Shown: positions 16,058 to 24,951 of the stretch, piece by piece
Layout: each line of letters opens with the position of its first letter
How positions within the stretch are numbered: the first letter of the stretch is position 1
NCBI GenBank assembly: GCA_018829545.1
Contig: JAHJTX010000016.1
Location: 1 to 33,280 of the forward strand
Length of the DNA stretch: 33,280 bases
Origin: Bacteroidota bacterium
Lineage (GTDB): Bacteria > Bacteroidota > Ignavibacteria > Ignavibacteriales > Melioribacteraceae
Direction: 5' to 3'
Translations under genes and position numbers: made by a program
The notes under the pieces: model-generated
What the model was told of the DNA's origin: nothing
What the model saw: only the letters and a program-made list of their open reading frames with translations
Databases searched by the model: none

Positions 16058-17371
16058 TTATCTTACAATTTTAATATGACTGCCTGTAATTTCTTCAACT
16101 GTGCCGTTAATCGAAGAATGAATATTTGCTCCTAATTCACTTTCATTTACCGATGCAATTAATTGTCCCTTCTTTACAAATTCACCCTTGGCAACTGCTG
16201 AATCTGCAGATTTGCCGGTGTGTTGTTTTAAAAGAATTGTGACTTCTTTAGGTTCGAAATCAATATTTTCAAAAGGAGTCGGGGCATTGTATTGCAACAC
16301 ATTTAATCTTTTCATCAATTGTTTTAGCGGAACTCTTCTTCCCTCTTTGATTGGATGAACTTTTACAGGTTTTGGCTGTTCGTATTTAATTCCGAGTTTA
16401 CGCATTTCAACCTTACCTTGATCACATGCTTCCCGCGGATATAAATCCTCAGGACAAGAATACAACGAGCACAAACCGCACGAACAGCATAAATCTGCAT
16501 ATTGATTCCATACCTCTGAACCGCTTGCAGAGAATGACAGAGTTCTCATTACTTTATGCGGCTGAACATCATATCCAAGCAGATAACGCGGGCAGAATTC
16601 CGTGCAATAGCTGCACTGATCGCAAGCTGATTTACCAATTCTGTTCATGTCTTGCACAGGTCTTTCCATTCTTTGAACCAAATAATGATCTTTTGGAAGA
16701 ACAATAATGCCCGCAGTAGTTTTAGTTACAACCTCGTTCAAATCGAAAGTTAATTTGCCCATTAAGATTCCGCTAACAAATACTGCAAAATCTTTTAATT
16801 TTGTTCCGCCGGCAAGTTCAATCAATTCACCGATGGAAATACCAACCGGCGCAAAAAATGTTTTTGGATTTTTTACTGCGCCCGTTACGCACACAAATTT
16901 CTCTGTTACCGGAATTCCTTTAACAGCATTGGAAATATTATAGAACGTTTCCACATTATTTACAACGCACCCAATCTGCAAAGGTATACCATGCGCTGGA
17001 ATCAGTCTTCCGGTAGCGGCATAAACTAATTCATATTCATCTCCGGATGGATAATAATCCCCGAGAAGACTAAGCTCAATACGTGAATCATGTATTTCAT
17101 TTTCAACTTTCTCAATGGCTTTTACATTTTTTTCTTTTATTCCAAAATATCCTTTCTTTGCAGAAGTTGAATCCAACATTAAATTCATTCCCTCAACAAT
17201 CTGAGGCGCAAAGTTTTTCATTAATTCAACGTCTTTGTGAATCAACGGCTCGCACTCAGCTCCGTTTGCGAGAACAAACTCAACCTTGGATTTTGCCTTA
17301 ACCTGTGTCGGGAAGCCCGCGCCGCCTGCTCCAACAACTCCAGCGTCGAATATTCTTTTTGATAATTCCAC
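16058..17371 (-). CDS. pduS: PduS-like RnfC-family flavin/Fe-S reductase
   Basis: This 437-residue protein matches PduS, the cobalamin reductase-type electron carrier of propanediol and related microcompartments. It has GAGGAGFPT (14-22) of the RnfC/NuoF flavin/NADH fold, two [4Fe-4S] motifs (C250-x2-C-x2-C-x3-C260P and C295/296 to C306P), and a C-terminal barrel-sandwich hybrid domain (about 390-437). It probably passes electrons from NADH or flavin to the PduT shell cluster or to a cobalamin enzyme. The start is GTG at 17371, overlapping the TAG stop of the phosphatase gene by one base (TAGTG), so translation is probably coupled. Membrane-bound RnfC is an alternative family member, but no other Rnf genes are present and pduT follows directly. 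Confidence 0.92.
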   Translation of the reverse strand: MELSKRIFDAGVVGAGGAGFPTQVKAKSKVEFVLANGAECEPLIHKDVELMKNFAPQIVEGMNLMLDSTSAKKGYFGIKEKNVKAIEKVENEIHDSRIELSLLGDYYPSGDEYELVYAATGRLIPAHGIPLQIGCVVNNVETFYNISNAVKGIPVTEKFVCVTGAVKNPKTFFAPVGISIGELIELAGGTKLKDFAVFVSGILMGKLTFDLNEVVTKTTAGIIVLPKDHYLVQRMERPVQDMNRIGKSACDQCSYCTEFCPRYLLGYDVQPHKVMRTLSFSASGSEVWNQYADLCCSCGLCSLYSCPEDLYPREACDQGKVEMRKLGIKYEQPKPVKVHPIKEGRRVPLKQLMKRLNVLQYNAPTPFENIDFEPKEVTILLKQHTGKSADSAVAKGEFVKKGQLIASVNESELGANIHSSINGTVEEITGSHIKIVR

Positions 17372-18606
17372 TACCTTTTCCGTTTGATTACGACTACTGT
17401 TTTATCGTCCTGATATTTGCTGTTCACAGTCGCAAATTTATTAACACTTTCAATTACAAGGTAACAAATTTCTTTTGGAGATAATTGAGAATTCTTTTTT
17501 ATTAATTCCATTAATTTCTGTTCACCGTAAAATTCGAATTTTTCATTTGCCGCTTCAACAATTCCATCAGTGAATATTACAAGCAAATCACCCGCAGAAA
17601 AATTGATGCTGTCTGTTTCATACTTGGAATTCGGCGCTGGTCCTAGCAAAGGACCAGTAGGCTCTAAGAATGAAATAGATTTTGCTGCAGAAGAATAAAA
17701 TATCGGCGGATTGTGACCTGCATTAGCGTAAAGAAACAACCCCTTTTTATCATTCGATATTTCACCGTAAAATAATGTTGTAAATCTGTCGTCACTAAAT
17801 ATTTTGTTTATCAAATTATTTAAGCGGAACATCATTGGCGAAATTTTCATTTGAAATGTAGACGCCATCCTGATCGCGCCGGAAATATACATCGCTTCTG
17901 CTGCCGCGCTTATTCCTTTTGAAGCAGCGTCTCCAACCGTAATTCCTAATCTTTCTTCATCGTTGCCTATTTGAAGATAATCGAAATAATCTCCGCCTAA
18001 AATTTCTGCGGGTAAAGTTACTCCAAAGATTTCATAATTCTGAAAAGTATACTCGTGCTCAGGTAGAATTGATTTCTGCAATTCCTTTGCTTTATCCAAA
18101 TCTGCGATTAAATATTTTCGGGAAGCAGAAATTCTTCTTTCACTAATTTTTGATGTGAGCAGCGTAGCAACAATATTTAATGTATACCGCAATTCATCGC
18201 CAACGGAATCGGAATTAAACGCAATCAAATATTCATAATAAGATTGATCATTATATTTTATTTTAGTGGCAACACCCGAAGCCGAATACTTAAATATTCC
18301 TTTCTTACGAAGTTCCTCATTTGTTTCGTTTGCGAGAATAGTTCTCTGGCGTGTAATTTCGTTAAATATTGGATAATCTTTTAGTTTGAGCACGAAGTCC
18401 CATTTTATTTTGGGAACGTTTCCTGTTTGAAAAATGAGCTTGTACCCTTTTACGTTAAGATCGAGTTTCCATAATCGCCCGCCGGTTACATTAACCTGTT
18501 CGTTTGCAACAATTTGTTGAAGTATTTCAACTAGAAGTTCTTTTTCGGAAGCAAAAGATTTTGACGCAACTGTTTCGAGAGTTCTGTAGAGTTTTTTCTG
18601 TATCAT
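17371..18606 (-). CDS. PP2C-type (SpoIIE/RsbU) serine phosphatase with N-terminal GAF-like region
   Basis: This 411-residue protein has a C-terminal SpoIIE/RsbU phosphatase domain (about 175-411). Metal-binding motifs are GGDYFD (204-209), GDAASKG (225-231), an ANAGHNPP segment near 293-300, FTDGIVEA near 350, and the final DDKTVVV near 401. The N-terminal 150 residues look like a GAF/sensor domain. Such enzymes usually dephosphorylate STAS anti-anti-sigma factors in partner-switching systems; no anti-sigma or STAS gene is adjacent. Its stop overlaps the pduS start, so it is the first gene of a phosphatase-pduS-pduT operon. The M64 peptidase gene ends 39 bases upstream and may belong to the same transcript. 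Confidence 0.9.
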   Translation of the reverse strand: MIQKKLYRTLETVASKSFASEKELLVEILQQIVANEQVNVTGGRLWKLDLNVKGYKLIFQTGNVPKIKWDFVLKLKDYPIFNEITRQRTILANETNEELRKKGIFKYSASGVATKIKYNDQSYYEYLIAFNSDSVGDELRYTLNIVATLLTSKISERRISASRKYLIADLDKAKELQKSILPEHEYTFQNYEIFGVTLPAEILGGDYFDYLQIGNDEERLGITVGDAASKGISAAAEAMYISGAIRMASTFQMKISPMMFRLNNLINKIFSDDRFTTLFYGEISNDKKGLFLYANAGHNPPIFYSSAAKSISFLEPTGPLLGPAPNSKYETDSINFSAGDLLVIFTDGIVEAANEKFEFYGEQKLMELIKKNSQLSPKEICYLVIESVNKFATVNSKYQDDKTVVVIKRKR

Positions 18607-18645
18607 AAATTTTACGTGTCTGCCTAAATCCTTTTCAAGAATTAA

Positions 18646-19920
18646 TTATTTAGTGTAAAAATCCAGTACTTCTTTTAATGCTTCGATTGAGACTTGATTG
18701 AAAGAATCTACCTTTAAACTTCTCATCAAACTGTCGTACGTTGAGCGGTAAACGCCTTTTGTCACATATCCGGCGCCTTCAAAAACGCCGATATTATTTT
18801 TGTATTCTTCACTATCAGGAGTGGGAATCGGGGTACCTTCCTTAATGAGGTGTTTCCATTTTTTCTCAAAATTTACGAGCGTGGTAATATTTTTCTCCCA
18901 AGGTTCAACACTGCTGGAATAATAATCATGATAAGTTGGATCGTCGCCATACTCATCTGCTAATCCGGCAAGACCGTGCGCAAATTCGTGGATGAAGACC
19001 TTCTCAGCAGCCGGATGTTTTGATGAAGTCATTGAGTAATAATTGTAAATTGCGCCGCCGCCGTATTTTGGCGTGTTCACTAAAATCATAATCTGATCGT
19101 ACGGAGCGTTCGAAGCTGCATCACGAACTGATTTAACATCCTGCGTCATTAAATATCTTTCGCTGTCAAAAGTATAAAAAGATGAATTTAGTACAGTTGA
19201 CTTCCAGACTGAATCACCTGGGATATCTGTGCCACTCTCTTTCGAAGGAGCAAGCACGCCCCAAACATTTATTTTGTTACGATAATTTGAGAATGGTTCG
19301 TATTTAAAAATGTACTCTGAGAAAATCTTACAATCCTCTTTGAATAAATTTATTTCATCTTGGGAATATCCTTCCGGAAGAAATACAATATCAAGTTTCT
19401 CGGAACTGTCGCCAGATTTATGAACTTCTACGATTTCATGCTTCATTTTTTTTTCTTTGGAAATAAAGTAGTCTTTCGGATTGATTTTAGTCTCATAGAT
19501 TACGTCAAACGAACCTATTTTACTTCTTTTAAGAATTTCTAATTTCACATCTCTTTTGGGAAATGGGAAAACCACCGTTTCGTTGAAAACTCTTTTATGA
19601 TGTTTTGCTTCTTCCGTTGACTGCCATTCCTGGAATAGACTCCCAAATCCTCTGGAATAAATCAATTCGCCGGAAAGCTGATCATATATTTTGAAAGAGA
19701 AATTCCCAAGATTTAACGTATCAACCAAATTATTTTTTGATCCGCCCCAATATGGTTCTTCAATCAATTCATCAAAAATAATTTCTTCAGTAGTGTTCGT
19801 TCCTGTGTGAATATAATCGAACCTAAGCGTTTTTTCTTCAAAGTAATCTTGAAAGTTAATCTGCGAAAAAATGATATTCGTAAACGAGAACATTAAGATT
19901 AACATTGAAATCTTTCTCAT
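18646..19920 (-). CDS. Secreted M64-type (IgA peptidase family) metallopeptidase
   Basis: This is a 424-residue exported protein with a signal peptide (residues 1-19, hydrophobic MLILMFSFTNIIFS). It has an N-terminal beta-rich region (20-165) and a peptidase M64 domain (about 170-424). The zinc site is HEFAHGLAGLAD, with H311, E312, H315 and D322, which matches the HExxHxxGxxD form of the family. Clostridium ramosum IgA protease founded the family, but environmental members are unlikely to cut IgA; the substrate here is unknown. Preceding segments DIVFLPEGY and the GGGAIYNYYSMTSS stretch are typical of M64. The gene lies just upstream of the PP2C gene on the same strand, and the clpC terminator separates it from clpC. 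Confidence 0.88.
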   Translation of the reverse strand: MRKISMLILMFSFTNIIFSQINFQDYFEEKTLRFDYIHTGTNTTEEIIFDELIEEPYWGGSKNNLVDTLNLGNFSFKIYDQLSGELIYSRGFGSLFQEWQSTEEAKHHKRVFNETVVFPFPKRDVKLEILKRSKIGSFDVIYETKINPKDYFISKEKKMKHEIVEVHKSGDSSEKLDIVFLPEGYSQDEINLFKEDCKIFSEYIFKYEPFSNYRNKINVWGVLAPSKESGTDIPGDSVWKSTVLNSSFYTFDSERYLMTQDVKSVRDAASNAPYDQIMILVNTPKYGGGAIYNYYSMTSSKHPAAEKVFIHEFAHGLAGLADEYGDDPTYHDYYSSSVEPWEKNITTLVNFEKKWKHLIKEGTPIPTPDSEEYKNNIGVFEGAGYVTKGVYRSTYDSLMRSLKVDSFNQVSIEALKEVLDFYTK

Positions 19921-20018
19921 AATAAATCCTTCTATTTGCTTTATAAATAATAGAAATCCTGTACAAAGATAATTTTTGATCCATTCAAATCAAATTATTG
20001 ATCAATACACCATTGCGT

Positions 20019-20053
20019 AAAAAAGAAAAGGCGAACATTTCTATTCACCTTTT
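20019..20053 (-). terminator. Intrinsic terminator of clpC
   Basis: On the minus strand a 10 bp stem (AAAAGGTGAA pairing with TTCGCCTTTT, one G-U) with an 8 nt loop is followed by CTTTTTT. It lies about 28 bases beyond the clpC stop and ahead of the M64 peptidase gene. Confidence 0.75.
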
Positions 20054-20080
20054 CCACAATCACATTTCCGAAGTTAAATA

Positions 20081-22594
20081 CTACTCAATACTTTCTGTCT
20101 CCGTTGAATCTTCTGCCGCTTTTGCAGCCGCCTCAAGGTCCTTGCTTACTTCGTCCGTCAAGAAATACAATTCTTCTGTTTCAGCTTTATGCTTAACTAA
20201 AATTTTATGCCCTTCTTTAATGTGTCCTAAAAGCATTTCTTCCGCAAGATTATCTTCAACGTATTTTTGAATTGCGCGCTTAAGCGGTCTTGCCCCAAAC
20301 TTAGGATCAAAGCCTTTCTCCGCAAGAAACAATTCAGCAGAGGCATCCAGTTCAATCGTCATTTTATTTTCTTTAATATTCTTGACCAGTTCAGCCATCT
20401 CAATTTTGATGATCTTTTTGATATCCTCTACTTCAAGATTTCTGAAAACGATTGTCTCATCAATACGATTCAAAAATTCCGGATTGAATAAATGCTTCAT
20501 CGCGTCAACCACAGTATTCTTGAGATTCGTATATTTATTCATCGTCGAAACTTCGCTGAAACCATAACCGCCCGTATCCCGAATATCTTTTGTGCCAATA
20601 TTGGAAGTCATTATAATAATTGTGTTTTTAAAATCTACTCTTCTTCCAAGGCTGTCCGTTAAAGTACCGTCATCAAGCACTTGAAGCAAAATATTAAAAA
20701 CATCGGGATGAGCTTTTTCAATTTCGTCAAAAAGAACAACTGAATATGGTTTTCTTCTAACCCGCTCAGTTAATTGCCCGCCTTCTTCGTAGCCGACATA
20801 TCCCGGAGGCGCGCCCACCAATCTTGAAACGGAATATTTTTCCATATACTCGCTCATATCGATTCTAATCAAAGCATCTTCAGTATCGAACAAATATCTT
20901 GCTATTACTTTTGCCAGTTCCGTTTTACCAACGCCCGTTGGTCCTAAGAAAACGAAACTGCCAATTGGCTTTTTAGGATTCTTGAGACCTGTGCGAGTTC
21001 TGCGAATAGCCTTTGTAAGCATTTCTACCGCTTCATCCTGACCAACAATCATCTCTTTAATCGCATCATTCATTTTTAGGAGCTTTTCCGTCTCAGCCTG
21101 AACAACTCTTGTTACAGGTATGCCCGTCATCATGGAAACAACAGTGGCAATATCATCTTCGGATACATCATAAATAACGTCTTTATTTTTGTTATCCCAT
21201 TCGCGTTTAGCTATTTCCAAATCGGACTGTAACTTTCTTTCAGTATCCCGCAATCTTGCGGCTTCTTCGTAGTCTTGACGTTTAACAACATTAATCTTCC
21301 TCTTTTTTATTTCTTCGATTTCTTCTTCAAGCTTCAGCATTTCATCGGAAACTGTAAAATTCCCCATATGAACTCGTGAACCGGCTTCATCCAGAACGTC
21401 AATCGCCTTATCAGGGAAATACCTATCGGTAATATATCTTGCGCTTAATTTTACAGCCGCATCAATTGCATCATCAGAATATTTTACGCTGTGATGTTCT
21501 TCGTACTTGAATTTAATGTTGATCAAAATCTCCTTTGTTTCTTCCATTGTCGGAGGATCGATCATAACTTTTTGGAATCTTCTATCCAATGCGCCGTCGG
21601 TCTCAACGAATTTTCTGTATTCATCTAATGTAGTTGCGCCTATGCATTGTATCTCGCCTCTTGCAAGCGCAGGTTTGAACATATTCGAAGCGTCTAGTGA
21701 ACCGCTTGCTCCACCAGCGCCAACAATTGTATGAAGTTCATCAATGAACAAGATTACGTCCAGGGCTTTTTCAAGTTCACTCATTAGAGCTTTCATTCTC
21801 TCTTCAAACTGTCCTCTGTACTTTGTACCGGCTACAAGACCAGCAAGATCTAAAGTAACAACTCTTTTATCCTGAAGAATTCTCGGAACTTTTCGATTGA
21901 TAATTCTTAATGCCAATCCTTCTGCAATTGCTGTTTTACCAACACCAGGTTCGCCAATCAAAACAGGATTGTTCTTTTTTCTTCTACTTAAGACTTGGGC
22001 AACTCTTTCAATCTCCTTTTCACGCCCGATTACCGGATCTAATTTCCCTTCATGAGCAAGTTTAGTTAGGTCTCGTCCAAAGTTGTCTAAAACGGGTGTT
22101 TTCGTCTTATCCTGTTTCTTACCACCTATAGGCGGCAGAGCAATTTTTTCCGGATCTTTGCTGCTCAGAATATTGTTCAACTCAGCTCTGGCGCTTTCGT
22201 AAGTAATATGGAAATGATGAAGTATTTGTGTGGCAATATTTTCTTCATCTCTTAAAAGAGAAAGTAAAATATGCTCTGTGCCTATCACATCCGATTTGTA
22301 AATTTTTGATTCAATCTGAGTGATTTTTAAAACTTTTTCCGCCTGCTTCGTAAGAGGAATGTTACCTATCGTAAGCGTTCCCCCGGAAGTGCGGACAGTA
22401 TCTTCGATTGCCTTTTTAAGTTTTAGAAGATCACAATCCAAATTTCTTAAAATCTTAATCGCAATTCCCTGTCCTTCACGAATAACTCCTAGGAGTAAAT
22501 GCTCTGTTCCAATATAATCGTGTCCTAGTCTTAAAGCTTCTTCTCTGCTCAGTCTTATTACTTCCTGAACCCGCTCCGAAAAATTACCATCCAT
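20081..22594 (-). CDS. clpC: ATP-dependent Clp protease ATP-binding subunit ClpC
   Basis: ClpC is a Hsp100 unfoldase that feeds proteins to ClpP. The 837-residue protein has a double Clp_N repeat (about 4-145), AAA+ domain 1 with Walker A GEPGVGKT (about 213), a UVR motif in the middle domain (YEEAARLRDTE, about 430), and AAA+ domain 2 with GPTGVGKT (about 550). The C-terminal ClpB_D2 domain ends near residue 815. The UVR motif and short middle domain separate it from ClpB and ClpA. No CIRCE or CtsR-like operator is seen upstream, and McsA/McsB are not adjacent. It is a single-gene unit bounded by terminators on both sides. Confidence 0.95.
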   Translation of the reverse strand: MDGNFSERVQEVIRLSREEALRLGHDYIGTEHLLLGVIREGQGIAIKILRNLDCDLLKLKKAIEDTVRTSGGTLTIGNIPLTKQAEKVLKITQIESKIYKSDVIGTEHILLSLLRDEENIATQILHHFHITYESARAELNNILSSKDPEKIALPPIGGKKQDKTKTPVLDNFGRDLTKLAHEGKLDPVIGREKEIERVAQVLSRRKKNNPVLIGEPGVGKTAIAEGLALRIINRKVPRILQDKRVVTLDLAGLVAGTKYRGQFEERMKALMSELEKALDVILFIDELHTIVGAGGASGSLDASNMFKPALARGEIQCIGATTLDEYRKFVETDGALDRRFQKVMIDPPTMEETKEILINIKFKYEEHHSVKYSDDAIDAAVKLSARYITDRYFPDKAIDVLDEAGSRVHMGNFTVSDEMLKLEEEIEEIKKRKINVVKRQDYEEAARLRDTERKLQSDLEIAKREWDNKNKDVIYDVSEDDIATVVSMMTGIPVTRVVQAETEKLLKMNDAIKEMIVGQDEAVEMLTKAIRRTRTGLKNPKKPIGSFVFLGPTGVGKTELAKVIARYLFDTEDALIRIDMSEYMEKYSVSRLVGAPPGYVGYEEGGQLTERVRRKPYSVVLFDEIEKAHPDVFNILLQVLDDGTLTDSLGRRVDFKNTIIIMTSNIGTKDIRDTGGYGFSEVSTMNKYTNLKNTVVDAMKHLFNPEFLNRIDETIVFRNLEVEDIKKIIKIEMAELVKNIKENKMTIELDASAELFLAEKGFDPKFGARPLKRAIQKYVEDNLAEEMLLGHIKEGHKILVKHKAETEELYFLTDEVSKDLEAAAKAAEDSTETESIE

Positions 22595-22701
22595 AACAAA
22601 TCCTTAGTTTTTCTTTATATTTTTTATAACACAATGAACTAGTATTTGGTTCAATAAATATAGCCATTGTGTCCGCTGTTATCAAGGTTATAATAACGAG
22701 T

Positions 22702-22732
22702 AAAAATGGAAGGTGCAAACAACATCTTCCAT
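22702..22732 (-). terminator. Probable terminator of the aminotransferase gene
   Basis: On the minus strand ATGGAAG and CTTCCAT form a 7 bp stem with a 13 nt loop, followed by TTTTTA. It lies 10 bases past the stop codon, between this gene and clpC. Confidence 0.55.
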
Positions 22733-22741
22733 GAAAGATAA

Positions 22742-23905
22742 TTACTTTACAAATTCCGCAATTTTTTCAACAACATAAGATATTTGCTCGTTTGATAATT
22801 CAGGATAAATGGGAAGAGCAACTGACGATTTTGCTGCATTTTCCGCAACAGGAAATTCTCCGAACTTATATCCCAAATTGCCGAAACATTCCTGCATGTG
22901 GAATGGAATAGGATAATAAATTTCCGAACTGATGCCTGCTTTAGTTAAATAATCGCGAAGTTCATCTCTTTTTTCAACTCTGATAACATATTGGTTATAA
23001 ATGTGATAATTCTTTAACTCAACATTTTTATAAACGGCTTTCGGTAAAAGCACTTTATTTTCAGCGCTAATTTCAGTTAAGCCTTCTTCCGTTGCCAAAT
23101 CGGACTCAATAAATAATTTAGTGTATAGTTCGGCATTTTGTCTTCTTTGCTCAGACCAAGTGTTAAGATGCGGTAATTTCACTCTAATCACGGCTGCTTG
23201 AATCGCATCTAATCTAAAATTTCCGCCGATAATTTTGTGATGATATTTCGGTTTACCGCCGTGAACTCTTTGAATGCGCATCAAAGTTTCAAGATTATCA
23301 TCATTGGTTACAACTAATCCGCCGTCTCCGAAACATCCTAAATTTTTACTCGGGAAGAAAGAATAGCATCCAATATCCCCAATAACGCCAACGCATCTAC
23401 CATCCTTGTATTGTGTGCTGATTGCCTGAGCGCCGTCTTCAATAACTTTTAGATTATATTTTTTTGCAATTTCCATAATCGGTACCATATCGGCAGACTG
23501 CCCATAAAGATGAACAGGAACAATTGCTTTAGTTTTATTTGTAATTCTTTTTTCGATATCGTTTGGATCAATATTAAAAGTTACCGGGTCTGAATCAGCA
23601 AAAACCGGAACTGCATTTAATCTCGAAACAACTCCCGCTGTTGCGAAAAATGAATACGTGGGCATAATTACTTCATCGCCAGGTTGGAGATTAATTCCCA
23701 TTAAGGCTAAAAGTAAAGCATCGGTTCCAGAGGAAACACCAATAGCGTGTTTTGAACCCAAAAATTCGTTGAATTCTTTCTCAAGCGCCTTTACTTCCGG
23801 TCCAAGAATAAAATATTGCGATTCAGCGGTTCTCAGTAAAGCTTCGTCAATTTCGGTTTTAAGTGCATTATACTGCGGTTTTAAGTCTAACAGTGGAACA
23901 TTCAT
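22742..23905 (-). CDS. DegT/DnrJ/EryC1 family sugar aminotransferase
   Basis: This is a PLP-dependent aminotransferase acting on nucleotide-activated keto-sugars, used in cell-surface glycan synthesis. The 387-residue protein has GTDALLLAL (phosphate-binding region, about 60-68), EDGAQA (156-161) and the PLP lysine K187 in SFFPSKNLGCFGDGG. Length and fold-type I features are standard. The closest biochemical groups by eye are WbpE/WlbC-type enzymes that aminate UDP-3-keto-GlcNAcA, but the substrate cannot be fixed from sequence alone. A good ribosome site (AGAGGAAAAA) precedes the ATG. No other sugar-nucleotide genes are adjacent, which is unusual for this family. Confidence 0.88.
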   Translation of the reverse strand: MNVPLLDLKPQYNALKTEIDEALLRTAESQYFILGPEVKALEKEFNEFLGSKHAIGVSSGTDALLLALMGINLQPGDEVIMPTYSFFATAGVVSRLNAVPVFADSDPVTFNIDPNDIEKRITNKTKAIVPVHLYGQSADMVPIMEIAKKYNLKVIEDGAQAISTQYKDGRCVGVIGDIGCYSFFPSKNLGCFGDGGLVVTNDDNLETLMRIQRVHGGKPKYHHKIIGGNFRLDAIQAAVIRVKLPHLNTWSEQRRQNAELYTKLFIESDLATEEGLTEISAENKVLLPKAVYKNVELKNYHIYNQYVIRVEKRDELRDYLTKAGISSEIYYPIPFHMQECFGNLGYKFGEFPVAENAAKSSVALPIYPELSNEQISYVVEKIAEFVK

Positions 23906-24009
23906 TTTTTCCTCTAATTTGAATCAGAATTGTTGGTATTTTGAATACAAATTTACTTATTAGTTCGTAATTAAAAAATTTTGATAGGTCAAAAACGGAG
24001 AACTTTTTG

Positions 24010-24945
24010 TTATCGTCGGGAATTTCTATTAGAATCTGCAAGTTTCAGTACAACTTGATCTCTAGCCTTCATTTGCTTTTGAGACGATTTTAATATTTGC
24101 TCTAAGCGGGATTGATATTGCTCCTCTTCAGATTCAAGCGTTTTAGCCTTATTTGAAGAAATAAACTCAGAAAAAGTGTGAGACTTTCGATCTGCTGTTT
24201 CTTCTTGTTTTCTGTTTCCCTTTTTGTATTGTTCGAATAATTCATATTCAGCGTTAAACTTCGAGTTCGAGTCATTCTTCAACCTCGCGATGTTTTCGTG
24301 ATTAGCGCGCGAATAATTAATACCCGTTTCAATATCGGGACTGACAATATTTCTTGAGGAATGTAAATTATCTTCGGCAATTTTTGTGTTTGAATAATAC
24401 TCTTCTTTGGAACTATCAAATGGAGGAGAAATTTCATCATCCACAAAAGAGCGGTCTAAGGCAAAAATCGCTTGTGCAAATACTTTATCATTTTGATTTT
24501 GAGCTTCAGAACCTCGCAAATCAAAAGAGTATATTTCTTCATAAATGGCGTTGGTAATATCGCCATGTGTAGAGGCAAAGCCAATCTGCTGAATTTTAAA
24601 TCTAAAATTCTCAGGACTTATATTGAACTGAAAATGAGTAATATCTTTCAACGCATAAATCGGATCGAAATAAATAAGTTCTATTTTACTTTTTGTGTTG
24701 ATGAAGTATCCGTATTTAGTCGCATAAGCGTCCAGCCTCTGCATATTCGTCAGCAATCTGTATGCAATTAAAATCTTTGGTGATGGATCGCGAATAAATT
24801 CGCACACTTCAAAATAATCAATAGCCTTAGGCTTTTTAACACTATCCTGCTTGAAGATAATTTTAAAATTTGAATTGAAATCGAAGATGTTCTGAGAATA
24901 TATCAGAACATCATTTTTCTTAATATCTAAGGTTTCCAGAAGCAT
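24010..24945 (-). CDS. Unrecognized protein coupled to glgP
   Basis: I do not recognize this 311-residue protein. Residues 1-165 look like a folded alpha/beta domain with alternating hydrophobic strands (VLIYSQNIFDF, KIELIYFDPIYAL). Residues 165-311 are polar, rich in Ser, Asn, Glu, Lys and Gln, with low-complexity and probable coiled-coil character (EEEQYQSRLEQILKSSQK near 270-290). There is no signal peptide, membrane segment or cysteine cluster. It begins 6 bases after the glgP stop, so it is almost certainly co-translated with glgP. A regulatory or scaffolding role in glycogen handling would be guesswork. The basic C-terminal end (NRNSRR) might contact nucleic acid or membrane. Confidence 0.75.
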   Translation of the reverse strand: MLLETLDIKKNDVLIYSQNIFDFNSNFKIIFKQDSVKKPKAIDYFEVCEFIRDPSPKILIAYRLLTNMQRLDAYATKYGYFINTKSKIELIYFDPIYALKDITHFQFNISPENFRFKIQQIGFASTHGDITNAIYEEIYSFDLRGSEAQNQNDKVFAQAIFALDRSFVDDEISPPFDSSKEEYYSNTKIAEDNLHSSRNIVSPDIETGINYSRANHENIARLKNDSNSKFNAEYELFEQYKKGNRKQEETADRKSHTFSEFISSNKAKTLESEEEQYQSRLEQILKSSQKQMKARDQVVLKLADSNRNSRR

Positions 24946-24951
24946 TTTATA

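Noticed and set aside
16058-17371. RnfC subunit of a membrane Rnf complex
   Set aside because: No rnfABDEG genes are adjacent, and the gene is followed by a PduT-type shell protein, which fits PduS.
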